Source: Lachnospiraceae bacterium UBA1721 (lineage in GTDB: Bacteria > Bacillota > Clostridia > Lachnospirales > Lachnospiraceae). From it: DNA of 6,869 bases. The stretch's first letter is position 1; every line of letters begins with the position of its first letter. The position numbers and the translations under genes were made by a program. The notes under the pieces were generated by a model, which saw nothing but the letters and a program-made list of their open reading frames with translations, had not been told where the DNA came from and made no database searches. The stretch is taken from NCBI GenBank assembly GCA_002317155.1, contig DCIR01000096.1, positions 1 to 6,869 on the forward strand, in the 5' to 3' direction. Below are positions 1 to 6,680 of this stretch, one piece after another.

Positions 1-60
1 ATGGTTGGAATGTTATTCAGGGTTGCATTGCTGTTCAGTTATCAAGGTACAAAGCAATCA

Positions 61-80
61 CATTTCGCTTCTGCGAAATG
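61..80 (-). repeat. Perfect 8-bp hairpin, copy A of a hairpin pair
   Basis: CATTTCGC and GCGAAATG flank a 4-nt loop, giving a perfect 8-bp stem. It is the sister of the hairpin at 93-112: both have the same length and loop size, and they differ by a paired change in the stem (C:G here, T:A there). It lies in the predicted leader, just upstream of the boxA-like stretch. It could be a leader RNA structure or a small dispersed palindromic repeat. Confidence 0.7.
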
Positions 81-92
81 TTGATGCCGCAG

Positions 93-112
93 CATTTTGC
101 TTTTGCAAAATG
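93..112 (-). repeat. Perfect 8-bp hairpin, copy B of a hairpin pair
   Basis: CATTTTGC and GCAAAATG flank a 4-nt loop (AAAA on the minus strand). It matches the hairpin at 61-80 except for one compensated base pair and loop differences, with 12 nt between the two. No T-run follows on the minus strand, so a terminator is unlikely. Confidence 0.7.
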
Positions 113-120
113 TGAGAGGC

Positions 121-134
121 ACGGCGTACGCCGT
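121..134. repeat. 14-bp perfect palindrome
   Basis: ACGGCGTACGCCGT equals its own reverse complement. In RNA it would fold into a short GC-rich stem. Allowing one bulge (T135), two further pairs form (119-120 with 136-137). It is a GC island in an AT-rich leader and is probably part of the leader fold, although a dimeric protein binding site cannot be excluded. Confidence 0.5.
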
Positions 135-140
135 TGCGCT

Positions 141-165
141 GTTCCGAGTGTTTTACACGAGGAAC
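141..165 (-). other. Leader hairpin with a symmetric internal loop
   Basis: GTTCC (141-145) pairs with GGAAC (161-165) and GTGT (148-151) pairs with ACAC (155-158), enclosing a 3-nt loop. The two stem parts are separated by a 2x2 internal loop (146-147 opposite 159-160). On the minus strand this gives GTTCC-TC-GTGT-AAA-ACAC-TC-GGAAC. No T-run follows, so it looks like an RNA fold in the leader rather than a terminator. Confidence 0.5.
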
Positions 166-211
166 ATCTTCACTTTTTTGCTTTCGCGATTTTTGCCGCG
201 CAACAGATGAT

Positions 212-240
212 ATTTTATCACTAAGATTTCATCATGTCAA
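212..240 (-). promoter_or_regulatory. Strong sigma-A promoter P2 (downstream of the tandem pair)
   Basis: On the minus strand the -35 is TTGACA (240-235), the spacer is exactly 17 nt, and the -10 is TAAAAT (217-212). Upstream (about 241-278) lie runs of A and T that could act as an UP element. Transcription should start near 204-208 and run toward position 1, into the structured leader. The quality of both boxes is what is expected of an rRNA or tRNA promoter. Confidence 0.8.
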
Positions 241-282
241 CAACTTTTTTGAAACATTTCATTGTTGATTTTTTAAAGGTGC

Positions 283-298
283 GCCGCTCAGAAGCGAC
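283..298 (-). other. Small hairpin just after the P1 start
   Basis: On the minus strand GTCGCT (298-293) pairs with AGCGGC (288-283) around the loop TCTG. One of the six pairs is a G-U wobble that exists only in minus-strand RNA; on the plus strand it is a C/A mismatch. This fits transcription from P1 through the region. It sits a few bases after the predicted P1 start and before the P2 upstream region. Its role is unknown. Confidence 0.4.
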
Positions 299-307
299 AG
301 CTTTGTT

Positions 308-336
308 AGAATATCACTTTGATATTTGCGTGTCAA
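308..336 (-). promoter_or_regulatory. Strong sigma-A promoter P1 (upstream of the tandem pair)
   Basis: On the minus strand the -35 is TTGACA (336-331), the spacer is 17 nt, and the -10 is TATTCT (313-308). An AT-rich stretch (about 340-368) directly upstream could act as an UP element; it also forms the tail of the terminator hairpin of the kinase transcript. The start should fall near 301-303. P1 and P2 share GTTGACA at the -35 and AGTGATA across the spacer/-10 junction, which suggests duplication or common selection. Confidence 0.8.
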
Positions 337-368
337 CATCTTTTTATATTAAATTTTGCATTAAATTA

Positions 369-414
369 TGCCTATATCGATTTACTTCTTAAATTGCGTA
401 AATCAATATAGGCA
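369..414 (-). terminator. Probable terminator of the kinase transcript
   Basis: A 17-bp stem (369-385 with 398-414) closes a 12-nt loop. The single imperfect position (378/405) is a U-G wobble in minus-strand RNA but a C/A mismatch in plus-strand RNA, so the structure belongs to the minus-strand transcript. It lies 54 nt after the kinase stop codon. The tail (TAATTTAATGC) has no clean T-run, so termination may be partial. Some read-through into the downstream promoter region is possible. Confidence 0.6.
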
Positions 415-468
415 CAATACCTCATTACTAATATATTCACTAACACTTCAATTCTGGACAATTCAGAA

Positions 469-3400
469 TTATTTCTTAATCCACTTCTCGATCTTCGTCA
501 TAACCTCAGCATAACTCTTGTTAAATTCAGCATGATTATCATTTATATAATCTATTCTGTTTTCTTTAGCTGCAGTTTCGAGCGCGAATGCATCCTCGCC
601 AAGCTTCATTGCTCCGACAGTCTTAAGATTATTCTTCATTGCATGGACTTTTATCTTATAATTTGCATAATCTTTAGCATCGAAATATTCCTGTAATTCT
701 ACATCTGCCTTAGCTTTAATCATTTCTTCGGCTATCTCTATATAGAAAGACTTGCTATCAGAAGCGTATCTCATTCCTGTCTCGATATCCACTTCTGGAA
801 TATTTGTAGCAAAATATGCCTTGTCCGCTTCAGTTAATTCATCATCACCATCATCCATTGAAAGAAGCTCATCATCTTCCAGATCATCTATCGTAACAAT
901 CTTAATCTCAGCAAATTCTTCTGCCAGTGATGCAGCATCCGCATTTTTATCATTACGCAAGCCGCCATCGTCTGATGCCGAAGCCTCATCAGCCTTTTTA
1001 ACATCGGTCGAAGTACTGTCCTGATTTGCAGTTTTTGCATTCTTGTCGCCTATATTCCTATACTCAATCTTATCCTTAGGCAACCACTTTTCCAGAATGC
1101 TCTCAAGCACATTTACATCGAGAGGTTTTGAAATATAGTCATCAAAGCCTAGCGCGATGTATTCATCACGCGCTCCGCTGATAGCATTTGCAGTCATAAC
1201 GATTATCGGTGTATTCTTGGGCACCAGCTCATCTTCTCTGATATGCTTGAGCACCTCAACACCATCCATATTAGGCATCATATGGTCAAGGAAAATAACA
1301 TCGTATGAATTATCTTCTTTGAGCATATCTAGACACTTTGCACCGCTATCGACAATATCAACCTTAAGTTCATTGCGCTTCAAAAGTCCCTGCGCAACCT
1401 TTAAGTTAACAGCATTATCATCGATGATAAGTACTTTTGCTGTAGGTGCCACAAGGAATTTTGCAATTTTTTGCTGTACGACAACATCCTTCTCAGACGT
1501 AACATCGTCAATTTTTCCGACAGCGATACTGTCAATTACCTTCTGCACTACCGTAAAGTGGAAATCAGAGCCCTCACCATATACCGAATCCAGTTCCAGC
1601 TTGGTATTCATCATCTTTAGGAGCTTATTTACAATATAAAGTCCCAGACCGGTGCCTTCGATAGATCTGTTCTTTTCCTGATCAAGGCGGCTAAACGACT
1701 TAAACAGATTGTCCCTGTCCTCAGCTTTAATACCGATACCGGTATCCTTGACAGAAAAATAGATAGACGCATCCTTGTCGTCAACAGAGATAAGCTTAAC
1801 GGTAAAAGTAACACTTCCCTTAGGAGTGTACTTAATAGCGTTGGTAAGAAGATTAACCACAACCTGTCTTACCTTAAGGTCATCACCATAAAGAAGCGAA
1901 GGAAGATTAGGATCAATGTCTGTTATAAGCTCTAATCCTTCTCTTCTGGCTCTGTCTGTAACTGTATTCAAAGTATTCTTCAGCATATAAGAGGTGTTAT
2001 ACTCTACCTCCTGAAGAGCCATCTTGCCATTTTCAATTTTAGAAAAATCAAGCAGACCGTTTACAAGTTCCAGCAGATTGTGACCGGCATTCTGAATATC
2101 TGTAGCATAACCGAGTATTTCATCGCTATCACTCTCACGCATAATAAGCTCATCCATACCAAGCACGGCATTGATGGGCGTTCTGAGTTCATGGCTGATT
2201 TGCGCGAGGAATTGCATTTTGGCCTTATCGGCAGAAGTAGCTCGCTTAACTGCTTCCTGAAGACCTTCATTGGTATCTTCATACCACTTTGTCATTCTTC
2301 TACCGAGAATAACGATTAGAATAATGCATGCGACCAGTACCAATATAAAGAAAATACTACTAAATGCCGCAGTACCGAAAATAACTGCTGCATTTTTAAG
2401 GATAACAACATTTGCTCCGGATATATTCTCTGATTTACTGATACACAGTCTGAATATACCATCGTAATCCTGGAGCACCTTATATCCGGGCTGATTCATT
2501 GCCTCAAAATAATTAAGCGATCTGACATCAACCCTATTGGACGGAGATATAGCATATTCATCATTCGGATGATTGATGATAAGTCCACTCTCGGTTACGA
2601 GGAAGGTGTATCCCTCCTTACTATACTCAGACTCAAACTCCTCTACGATGCTTTCTACGGAGTAATCCATTCCGAGGACTCCTAGGAAATTACCCTCCGA
2701 GTCATAAAGCGGTCTTGAAAATGTGACACAAAATGCTCTCACAGTAGTATCAAAAAACGGCTGTGATATTGCGTATCCCGAAGGATCATTTAAGGCTTGA
2801 GAATACCAAGAATATGCCTGCACAACATACCCGGACTCTGCGACCCATCCATCACTCATCACTACGCTTGGTTTCATATTGGCATTACCAACATAGATGA
2901 GTGACACGTCCTCATTACTGTCACATACTTCACCCAGAAAGGCCACAAATCCATCATAGTCATCCATAATGGAAGGATTAGCCTCAATGGTGCGAGCCAG
3001 CATATCTGTAGCATTTTTACGGCTGCTCATCCAGCTGGTAAGTTTAGCAGATGAAATTTCTACATTTCGTTCCATCTCTGAGTTGGCCAGTCTAGACATC
3101 ATCTGCCATGCAAATATTCCGTCAATAATAATGCAGAATATCAGCAGAATAATTACGCCTGTTCCCAGCTTTCCCATATCATGGTTTTTCTGAGATACAC
3201 TTTTCTTCTTTTTATCAGCAGCATCGCTTTCGCTCTTAATACCCGAATATGCAAGCATATTATCCACAAGTCCCGACAGCTTCATCGCAGACTCACGAAT
3301 AGCCTTCATATTCTCCTTGGTATCGACGCTGTTCTCCATATTTTCAGGATTACTTTCCACAAGAATTCTGCTTACAGGATTCTTAAGCTCGCCTGATATA

Positions 3401-4377
3401 TTCTGGAAAAACTGTTCTCTGTCATCAAGAGCTTCCTTGATACGACGATGTCCGCGCATATTTGTAATCATCAAAACAACGATTACAATAAGTAAAATGC
3501 TCGAGAGGATAATATTTCGAAGCATCGATGTATATGTATCGCCAAAAAGCTCTGCCTTATCTATTCCGTATACAAGGCACCACTTATTATCGGTAGTACA
3601 GTAAAAAATAGTCTTGCGGCCGTTATCAATGTGTCCGATCGTGTCATCACTCTTTTCAAGATTGTCAAACACGTCAATATAATCCGGATAGTAATCAGTC
3701 AGTTTACTACCCAGAACAGAGGCATTGGCACATCCTACCAGCAATTTTTCACTGTTAACTATGATTGCTTCACCATCATTACCTTCGAGTGATTCAATCA
3801 TACTCTGTGTGGCATCCATCGTAAAATCTAGTGACAGCGTACTTATGCCATCCTCAAGCAGCACAACGGATGTATAGCAGACCTTTGACGAAGCAAGATC
3901 AACGTAAGGCTCTGAAATATATACATTACCGATTCCGGCGTCCAATGCGCCGTCATACCAGGTTCTGGAATGAATGTCAAAATCATCAGCTACTTCATAG
4001 CCCGGAACGATAATAATCTCAGGACTGGTAAAACATACATTGAAGCAATAATTATCCGTCAGTTCCTTCTGCTTTTCGCTCTGATTCTCTATCCATTCCC
4101 TGAGTTCTCTCTCTGTAATGCCCTCATCCACAAGATTCTGAGCTTCCTCAGATATAGATCGAGTCATATAAGAAGCATCATCAAGTAATGTCTGCAGGTT
4201 AGTCTGCATATTTGCAATATTCTGTGTTCCAAGCTCAGTAACCTGATTCTGAAGCATCGAATATAGCATTATCAGATTAAGCACAGTAACGAGAAAAACC
4301 GCCGCCACACTTATGATGGCGCCGGTAAAAATTTTTCTGTTAGCGTATATTCTTTTGCCTGTATTCTTCAAACTCAT
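469..4377 (-). CDS. Hybrid sensor histidine kinase with two Cache-type sensors and a degenerate first DHp (HisKA-HATPase-REC-Hpt)
   Basis: Membrane phosphorelay sensor of 1302 residues, numbered from this start. First module: TM 15-42, extracellular region 43-286 with a Cache-like core (WY pair near 140), TM 288-306, then a HisKA-like helix pair 316-383 whose H-box reads NISGELKNP, with Gly329 where His belongs and no ATPase domain following. Second module: TM 405-425, dCache-like region 428-660, TM 666-691, HisKA 720-788 with ISHELRTP (His729), HATPase about 833-946 (Asn846, DTGIGI 878-883, GTGLGL 908-913), receiver 981-1097 (Asp986/987, phospho-Asp1031, Thr1062, Lys1084), an acidic linker, and Hpt 1186-1302 (His1245 in HAMKNNLKTVGA). 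Phosphate should pass His729, Asp1031, His1245, then to an unseen regulator. An ATG at 4383 is also in frame, but AGGTGA lies 1 nt from it and 7 nt from the ATG at 4377, so 4377 is preferred. Last gene of the run. Confidence 0.93.
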   Translation of the reverse strand: MSLKNTGKRIYANRKIFTGAIISVAAVFLVTVLNLIMLYSMLQNQVTELGTQNIANMQTNLQTLLDDASYMTRSISEEAQNLVDEGITERELREWIENQSEKQKELTDNYCFNVCFTSPEIIIVPGYEVADDFDIHSRTWYDGALDAGIGNVYISEPYVDLASSKVCYTSVVLLEDGISTLSLDFTMDATQSMIESLEGNDGEAIIVNSEKLLVGCANASVLGSKLTDYYPDYIDVFDNLEKSDDTIGHIDNGRKTIFYCTTDNKWCLVYGIDKAELFGDTYTSMLRNIILSSILLIVIVVLMITNMRGHRRIKEALDDREQFFQNISGELKNPVSRILVESNPENMENSVDTKENMKAIRESAMKLSGLVDNMLAYSGIKSESDAADKKKKSVSQKNHDMGKLGTGVIILLIFCIIIDGIFAWQMMSRLANSEMERNVEISSAKLTSWMSSRKNATDMLARTIEANPSIMDDYDGFVAFLGEVCDSNEDVSLIYVGNANMKPSVVMSDGWVAESGYVVQAYSWYSQALNDPSGYAISQPFFDTTVRAFCVTFSRPLYDSEGNFLGVLGMDYSVESIVEEFESEYSKEGYTFLVTESGLIINHPNDEYAISPSNRVDVRSLNYFEAMNQPGYKVLQDYDGIFRLCISKSENISGANVVILKNAAVIFGTAAFSSIFFILVLVACIILIVILGRRMTKWYEDTNEGLQEAVKRATSADKAKMQFLAQISHELRTPINAVLGMDELIMRESDSDEILGYATDIQNAGHNLLELVNGLLDFSKIENGKMALQEVEYNTSYMLKNTLNTVTDRARREGLELITDIDPNLPSLLYGDDLKVRQVVVNLLTNAIKYTPKGSVTFTVKLISVDDKDASIYFSVKDTGIGIKAEDRDNLFKSFSRLDQEKNRSIEGTGLGLYIVNKLLKMMNTKLELDSVYGEGSDFHFTVVQKVIDSIAVGKIDDVTSEKDVVVQQKIAKFLVAPTAKVLIIDDNAVNLKVAQGLLKRNELKVDIVDSGAKCLDMLKEDNSYDVIFLDHMMPNMDGVEVLKHIREDELVPKNTPIIVMTANAISGARDEYIALGFDDYISKPLDVNVLESILEKWLPKDKIEYRNIGDKNAKTANQDSTSTDVKKADEASASDDGGLRNDKNADAASLAEEFAEIKIVTIDDLEDDELLSMDDGDDELTEADKAYFATNIPEVDIETGMRYASDSKSFYIEIAEEMIKAKADVELQEYFDAKDYANYKIKVHAMKNNLKTVGAMKLGEDAFALETAAKENRIDYINDNHAEFNKSYAEVMTKIEKWIKK

Positions 4378-4384
4378 ACGCATT

Positions 4385-4390
4385 TCACCT
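4385..4390 (-). promoter_or_regulatory. Ribosome binding site that decides the kinase start
   Basis: AGGTGA on the minus strand is 7 nt from the ATG at 4377 but only 1 nt from the upstream in-frame ATG at 4383, which favours the second Met. The site begins two bases after the stop codon of the binding-protein gene (4394-4392). Ribosomes finishing that gene could therefore reinitiate here, which indicates translational coupling. Confidence 0.75.
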
Positions 4391-4391
4391 T

Positions 4392-5360
4392 TTATTCTAT
4401 TCTTATATAATCAGACGGAATCTGCAAATCAAGATAAGTTGCCGTTTCCTGGTTATACTTTTTAACGAACTCATCGGCATAGGTTACTTCCATAAGTCCC
4501 GGCTCTGTACCGTTCTTAAGAATATCTGCTGCCATAAGTCCCGCATTGTATCCAATGTTGTAATAACTGATTGACAATGTAGCCAATCCAGCCTTGCACA
4601 AGCCTTCCTCACCTGCAATAACCGGAATCTTGGCATCATTAAAAATCTGCTTGAGCTGACTTGCACGTGAAGCCAAAGTATTATCGGTAGGCACATAAAG
4701 CACATCACTTTCAGCTGCCGCAGTCTTAGCAACCGCCTCTACCTCACTTGCATCTTTGACAGTATAGAGGGTATAGTTTGCCCCTCGCTCCTCTAGTTCT
4801 GCTGCCATAGTCTCCGCCTGGTAAACAGAGTTACTTTCAGCAAGGCAATAAAGAATTCCTATTTTTTCAGCATTAGGGACAATTTCAAAAATGATTTCTG
4901 CCTGCTCACTGATTGGTGCAAGGTCAGATGTTCCTGTTGCGTTGATTCCTGTAATTCCACTCCACTTACGAATACCAAGTGCAGTGCTGTAATCAGTAAC
5001 AGAGGTTGCAACAATAGGAATGGTTCCTGTCGACTCAGTCGCCGCCTGGAGTGCGGGCGTAGCATTAGCCATAATCAAATCCACGCCATCTGCCACGAAG
5101 GCATCTGTAATCTCTCTGCAGCTTTCTACATTTCCCTTAGCAATTTGAATATCTATCTCAACATCATCGCCAAGCTCATTCTTGACAGCATCCACAAAGC
5201 CCCTTGTTGCTTCATCAAGTGCTGAATGTTCTGTCAACTGACATACTCCGATATAATATACTTTTTTATCCGTTCCCTGCGTTGATGCACTGCAGCCTGC
5301 CATCGACAAAACAATCAATACTGCTGCCACTGCCATCGCGATGAATTTTCTCGTCTTCAT
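4392..5360 (-). CDS. Substrate-binding lipoprotein, TrpX/DUF534 (ABC_sub_bind) family
   Basis: 322 residues, normal length for the family. The N-terminus has basic residues, a hydrophobic segment 7-20 and the lipobox MAGC with Cys23, so it should be a lipid-anchored protein on the outer face of the membrane. Family signatures are clear: IGVCQLTEHSALDEA (37-51), an ATPALQA stretch near 100-106, ESNSVYQ (175-181), VPTDNTLASRA (223-233) and YYNIGYNAG (266-274). Known relatives (COG2984, e.g. TrpX) bind small molecules such as aromatic amino acids for ABC importers, and the ligand here cannot be read from sequence. Usual partners, a permease and an ATPase, are absent on both sides; the next gene is a sensor kinase. 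GAGG (5371-5368) sits 7 nt before the ATG. The 82-nt gap upstream shows no convincing promoter or T-box, so it is probably transcribed with its upstream neighbour. Confidence 0.9.
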   Translation of the reverse strand: MKTRKFIAMAVAAVLIVLSMAGCSASTQGTDKKVYYIGVCQLTEHSALDEATRGFVDAVKNELGDDVEIDIQIAKGNVESCREITDAFVADGVDLIMANATPALQAATESTGTIPIVATSVTDYSTALGIRKWSGITGINATGTSDLAPISEQAEIIFEIVPNAEKIGILYCLAESNSVYQAETMAAELEERGANYTLYTVKDASEVEAVAKTAAAESDVLYVPTDNTLASRASQLKQIFNDAKIPVIAGEEGLCKAGLATLSISYYNIGYNAGLMAADILKNGTEPGLMEVTYADEFVKKYNQETATYLDLQIPSDYIRIE

Positions 5361-5442
5361 CTTTTTTCCTCAATGATCTATATCTGATTGAACCGAATCA
5401 TCTCTATATGCATTTCTGCTCAGCCTGATTCCTCTAATACTT

Positions 5443-6636
5443 TTAGTTGAGCTGAATCGTCTTAATATTTTTGTCGTCCGCAATTACATAACAATAAGCC
5501 TTATCCGTAGGCATCATTACATTGACACTTATATCAAAGGTTCCCTTGAACTTATCCTTACCATCATATGTTCTGATAAGGCATTCGCTCTCATTATATA
5601 TAACAAAATCTTTCTTTTCAAAGAAGATATCAGTGTAATCAATATCAAAATAATAATCACCCTGAAGCTCTCCGTTTATATTGTAAACCGACATACGATA
5701 ACGGTTATCTTCGCTGTTGGCTGCGAAAACAACTCCCAGGTGCCCATTACCCGAAAATACAGAGAGTATCTCCTGATCAAGCATATACTCAGCCTTAACT
5801 GTAGGCTGCTCATCGCCGGAATAGAACATAATGCGATCGTCTCCGATAGCATATGCGATATTATTGCTTAAAAATCCCACTTCCGGAACAATTAAATCCG
5901 TATAGTCAAATCCACTCACCAGATAATCGGTATAGTTATCTCCTACAGATCCAAAATTGTAAAAGGCAATCGTAGTCTTGACAGTGCCTGCGTCAACATA
6001 CATATATCCAACCGCAAGCATTTTACCATTGGGCGACAAACCGATAGCTGCAGGATAACCGCTGTTTGACATATGTGTCTGTCCTGTAGCAATCATCTCA
6101 CCGGCAGCATTGTAAGTATTTAAGTATGTAACATTGGTATCGTAGATTACTACAGTACTGTTACCGTTCTCTGCCACGCACATATCACGAATGGGCATAT
6201 TGGTTGTAATACGACACATCTGCTCGTTTTCATTGAGGACATATATGTTACGTCCGTTATAACTCGCAATGCCGACAATACTTCCGCAGGTAGCCAGTTT
6301 CAGATCCTGAATCTCATAGGTCTGGTTCCACAACACATTACCCTTTGAATCAGCACAATGCGCGCCATCCTTACTATATGTAAGAATAGATTTACCAAGT
6401 CGAATATCAGAAGAGTCGTAACTGCTGTTACGTTCAACACTGGCAGTCACCTCATAACCGGTATATACGTGGTTAACATACTGAATTCGTACTATCAGTG
6501 CCACAATTCCCACCACGACAATTCCGAGTAGTACACGATATACATTTTTTGTTCTGTGAGCTCTAATTTTATCCCTGTAGTCGCCTGTCTCACCGGGACG
6601 TTTAGAACCATTTTTATCATTGAACATAATACTCAC
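5443..6636 (-). CDS. DUF5711-like membrane-anchored beta-propeller-type protein, function unknown
   Basis: 397 residues from a GTG start. A basic cytoplasmic N-terminus (about 1-32, with RDKIRAHRTKN) precedes one TM helix (about 33-53). The rest is a large extracellular domain rich in short beta strands with repeated patterns such as DSKGNVLW, NGRNIYVLNENEQ, SPNGKMLAVGY and NINGELQGDYY, which resemble the blades of a WD40/PQQ-type propeller. I recognise the architecture as the Lachnospiraceae DUF5711 family, for which no function is established. No catalytic motif is visible. It could be a surface scaffold or an accessory sensor. It follows galM by 44 nt and precedes the binding-protein gene by 82 nt, so one transcript is plausible. 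An in-frame ATG at 6627 is an alternative start; neither start has a close, strong ribosome site. Confidence 0.75.
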   Translation of the reverse strand: MSIMFNDKNGSKRPGETGDYRDKIRAHRTKNVYRVLLGIVVVGIVALIVRIQYVNHVYTGYEVTASVERNSSYDSSDIRLGKSILTYSKDGAHCADSKGNVLWNQTYEIQDLKLATCGSIVGIASYNGRNIYVLNENEQMCRITTNMPIRDMCVAENGNSTVVIYDTNVTYLNTYNAAGEMIATGQTHMSNSGYPAAIGLSPNGKMLAVGYMYVDAGTVKTTIAFYNFGSVGDNYTDYLVSGFDYTDLIVPEVGFLSNNIAYAIGDDRIMFYSGDEQPTVKAEYMLDQEILSVFSGNGHLGVVFAANSEDNRYRMSVYNINGELQGDYYFDIDYTDIFFEKKDFVIYNESECLIRTYDGKDKFKGTFDISVNVMMPTDKAYCYVIADDKNIKTIQLN

Positions 6637-6645
6637 GCCAAGCGC

Positions 6646-6671
6646 CGCCGAAAATATCCGGCGACACCTTT
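6646..6671 (-). promoter_or_regulatory. Distant Shine-Dalgarno plus hairpin before the GTG start of the DUF5711-like gene
   Basis: AAAGGTG (6671-6665) is the only good ribosome site before this gene, but it lies 28 nt from the GTG at 6636. Between them is a hairpin of five G-C pairs (6663-6659 with 6650-6646) with an 8-nt loop. If the hairpin forms, the effective distance shrinks to about 10 nt. The same structure could instead be a weak, T-run-less end of the galM transcript. Confidence 0.35.
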
Positions 6672-6680
6672 CTATCTTAA

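Larger units (their letters stand above)
1..204 (-). other. Structured untranslated leader, probably of an rRNA operon lying beyond position 1
   Basis: No convincing coding frame is present. Read on the minus strand this is the transcribed region after two tandem strong promoters. It carries a 25-nt hairpin (141-165), a 14-bp palindrome (121-134), two related 20-nt hairpins (93-112 and 61-80), and then TGCTTTGTACCTTGATAACT at about 36-55. That last stretch resembles the boxA-like antitermination and processing sequences (TTCTTTGAAAACT type) found before 16S and 23S genes in Firmicutes. Strong tandem promoters, a long structured leader and a boxA-like element together suggest a pre-16S leader. 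The rRNA itself is not in the window, so this is inference; a leader of another stable RNA is the main alternative. Confidence 0.55.

Noticed and set aside
1..468. CRISPR array, insertion sequence or tRNA in the non-coding left end
   Set aside because: There are no regularly spaced direct repeats, no transposase remnant or long inverted termini, and no cloverleaf or CCA-like end; the repeats present are local hairpins.
450..470. 7-bp hairpin AATTCTG/CAGAATT overlapping the kinase stop codon
   Set aside because: Short, AT-rich and not followed by a T-run; the 17-bp hairpin at 369-414 is a much better terminator candidate.
752..1639. Plus-strand open frames of 90 and 160 codons opposite the kinase receiver and ATPase region
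   Set aside because: They lie antisense to strongly conserved receiver and HATPase motifs, are Ser/Thr-rich low-complexity translations, and have no family resemblance; they are shadows of the kinase gene.
3184..3240. Two kinase genes wrongly joined by a sequencing error
   Set aside because: The frame is continuous across a lysine-rich linker, no ribosome site plus start is evident at the junction, and the upstream half already lacks the His and the ATPase domain; a real fusion is the simpler reading, although reads should confirm it.
2061..4188. Other short open frames on both strands within the kinase gene
   Set aside because: All overlap kinase domains in other frames, show no recognisable motifs, and would require overlapping a clearly real gene.
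4484..5065. Two short minus-strand frames inside the binding-protein gene
   Set aside because: Out-of-frame with a complete, well-matched DUF534 protein, with no recognisable motifs.
5361..5442. Possible promoter, terminator or T-box in the gap before the binding-protein gene
   Set aside because: No -35/-10 pair with acceptable spacing, only a 5-bp stem (5385-5400) without a T-run, and the gap is too short for a T-box leader even though some TrpX genes have one.
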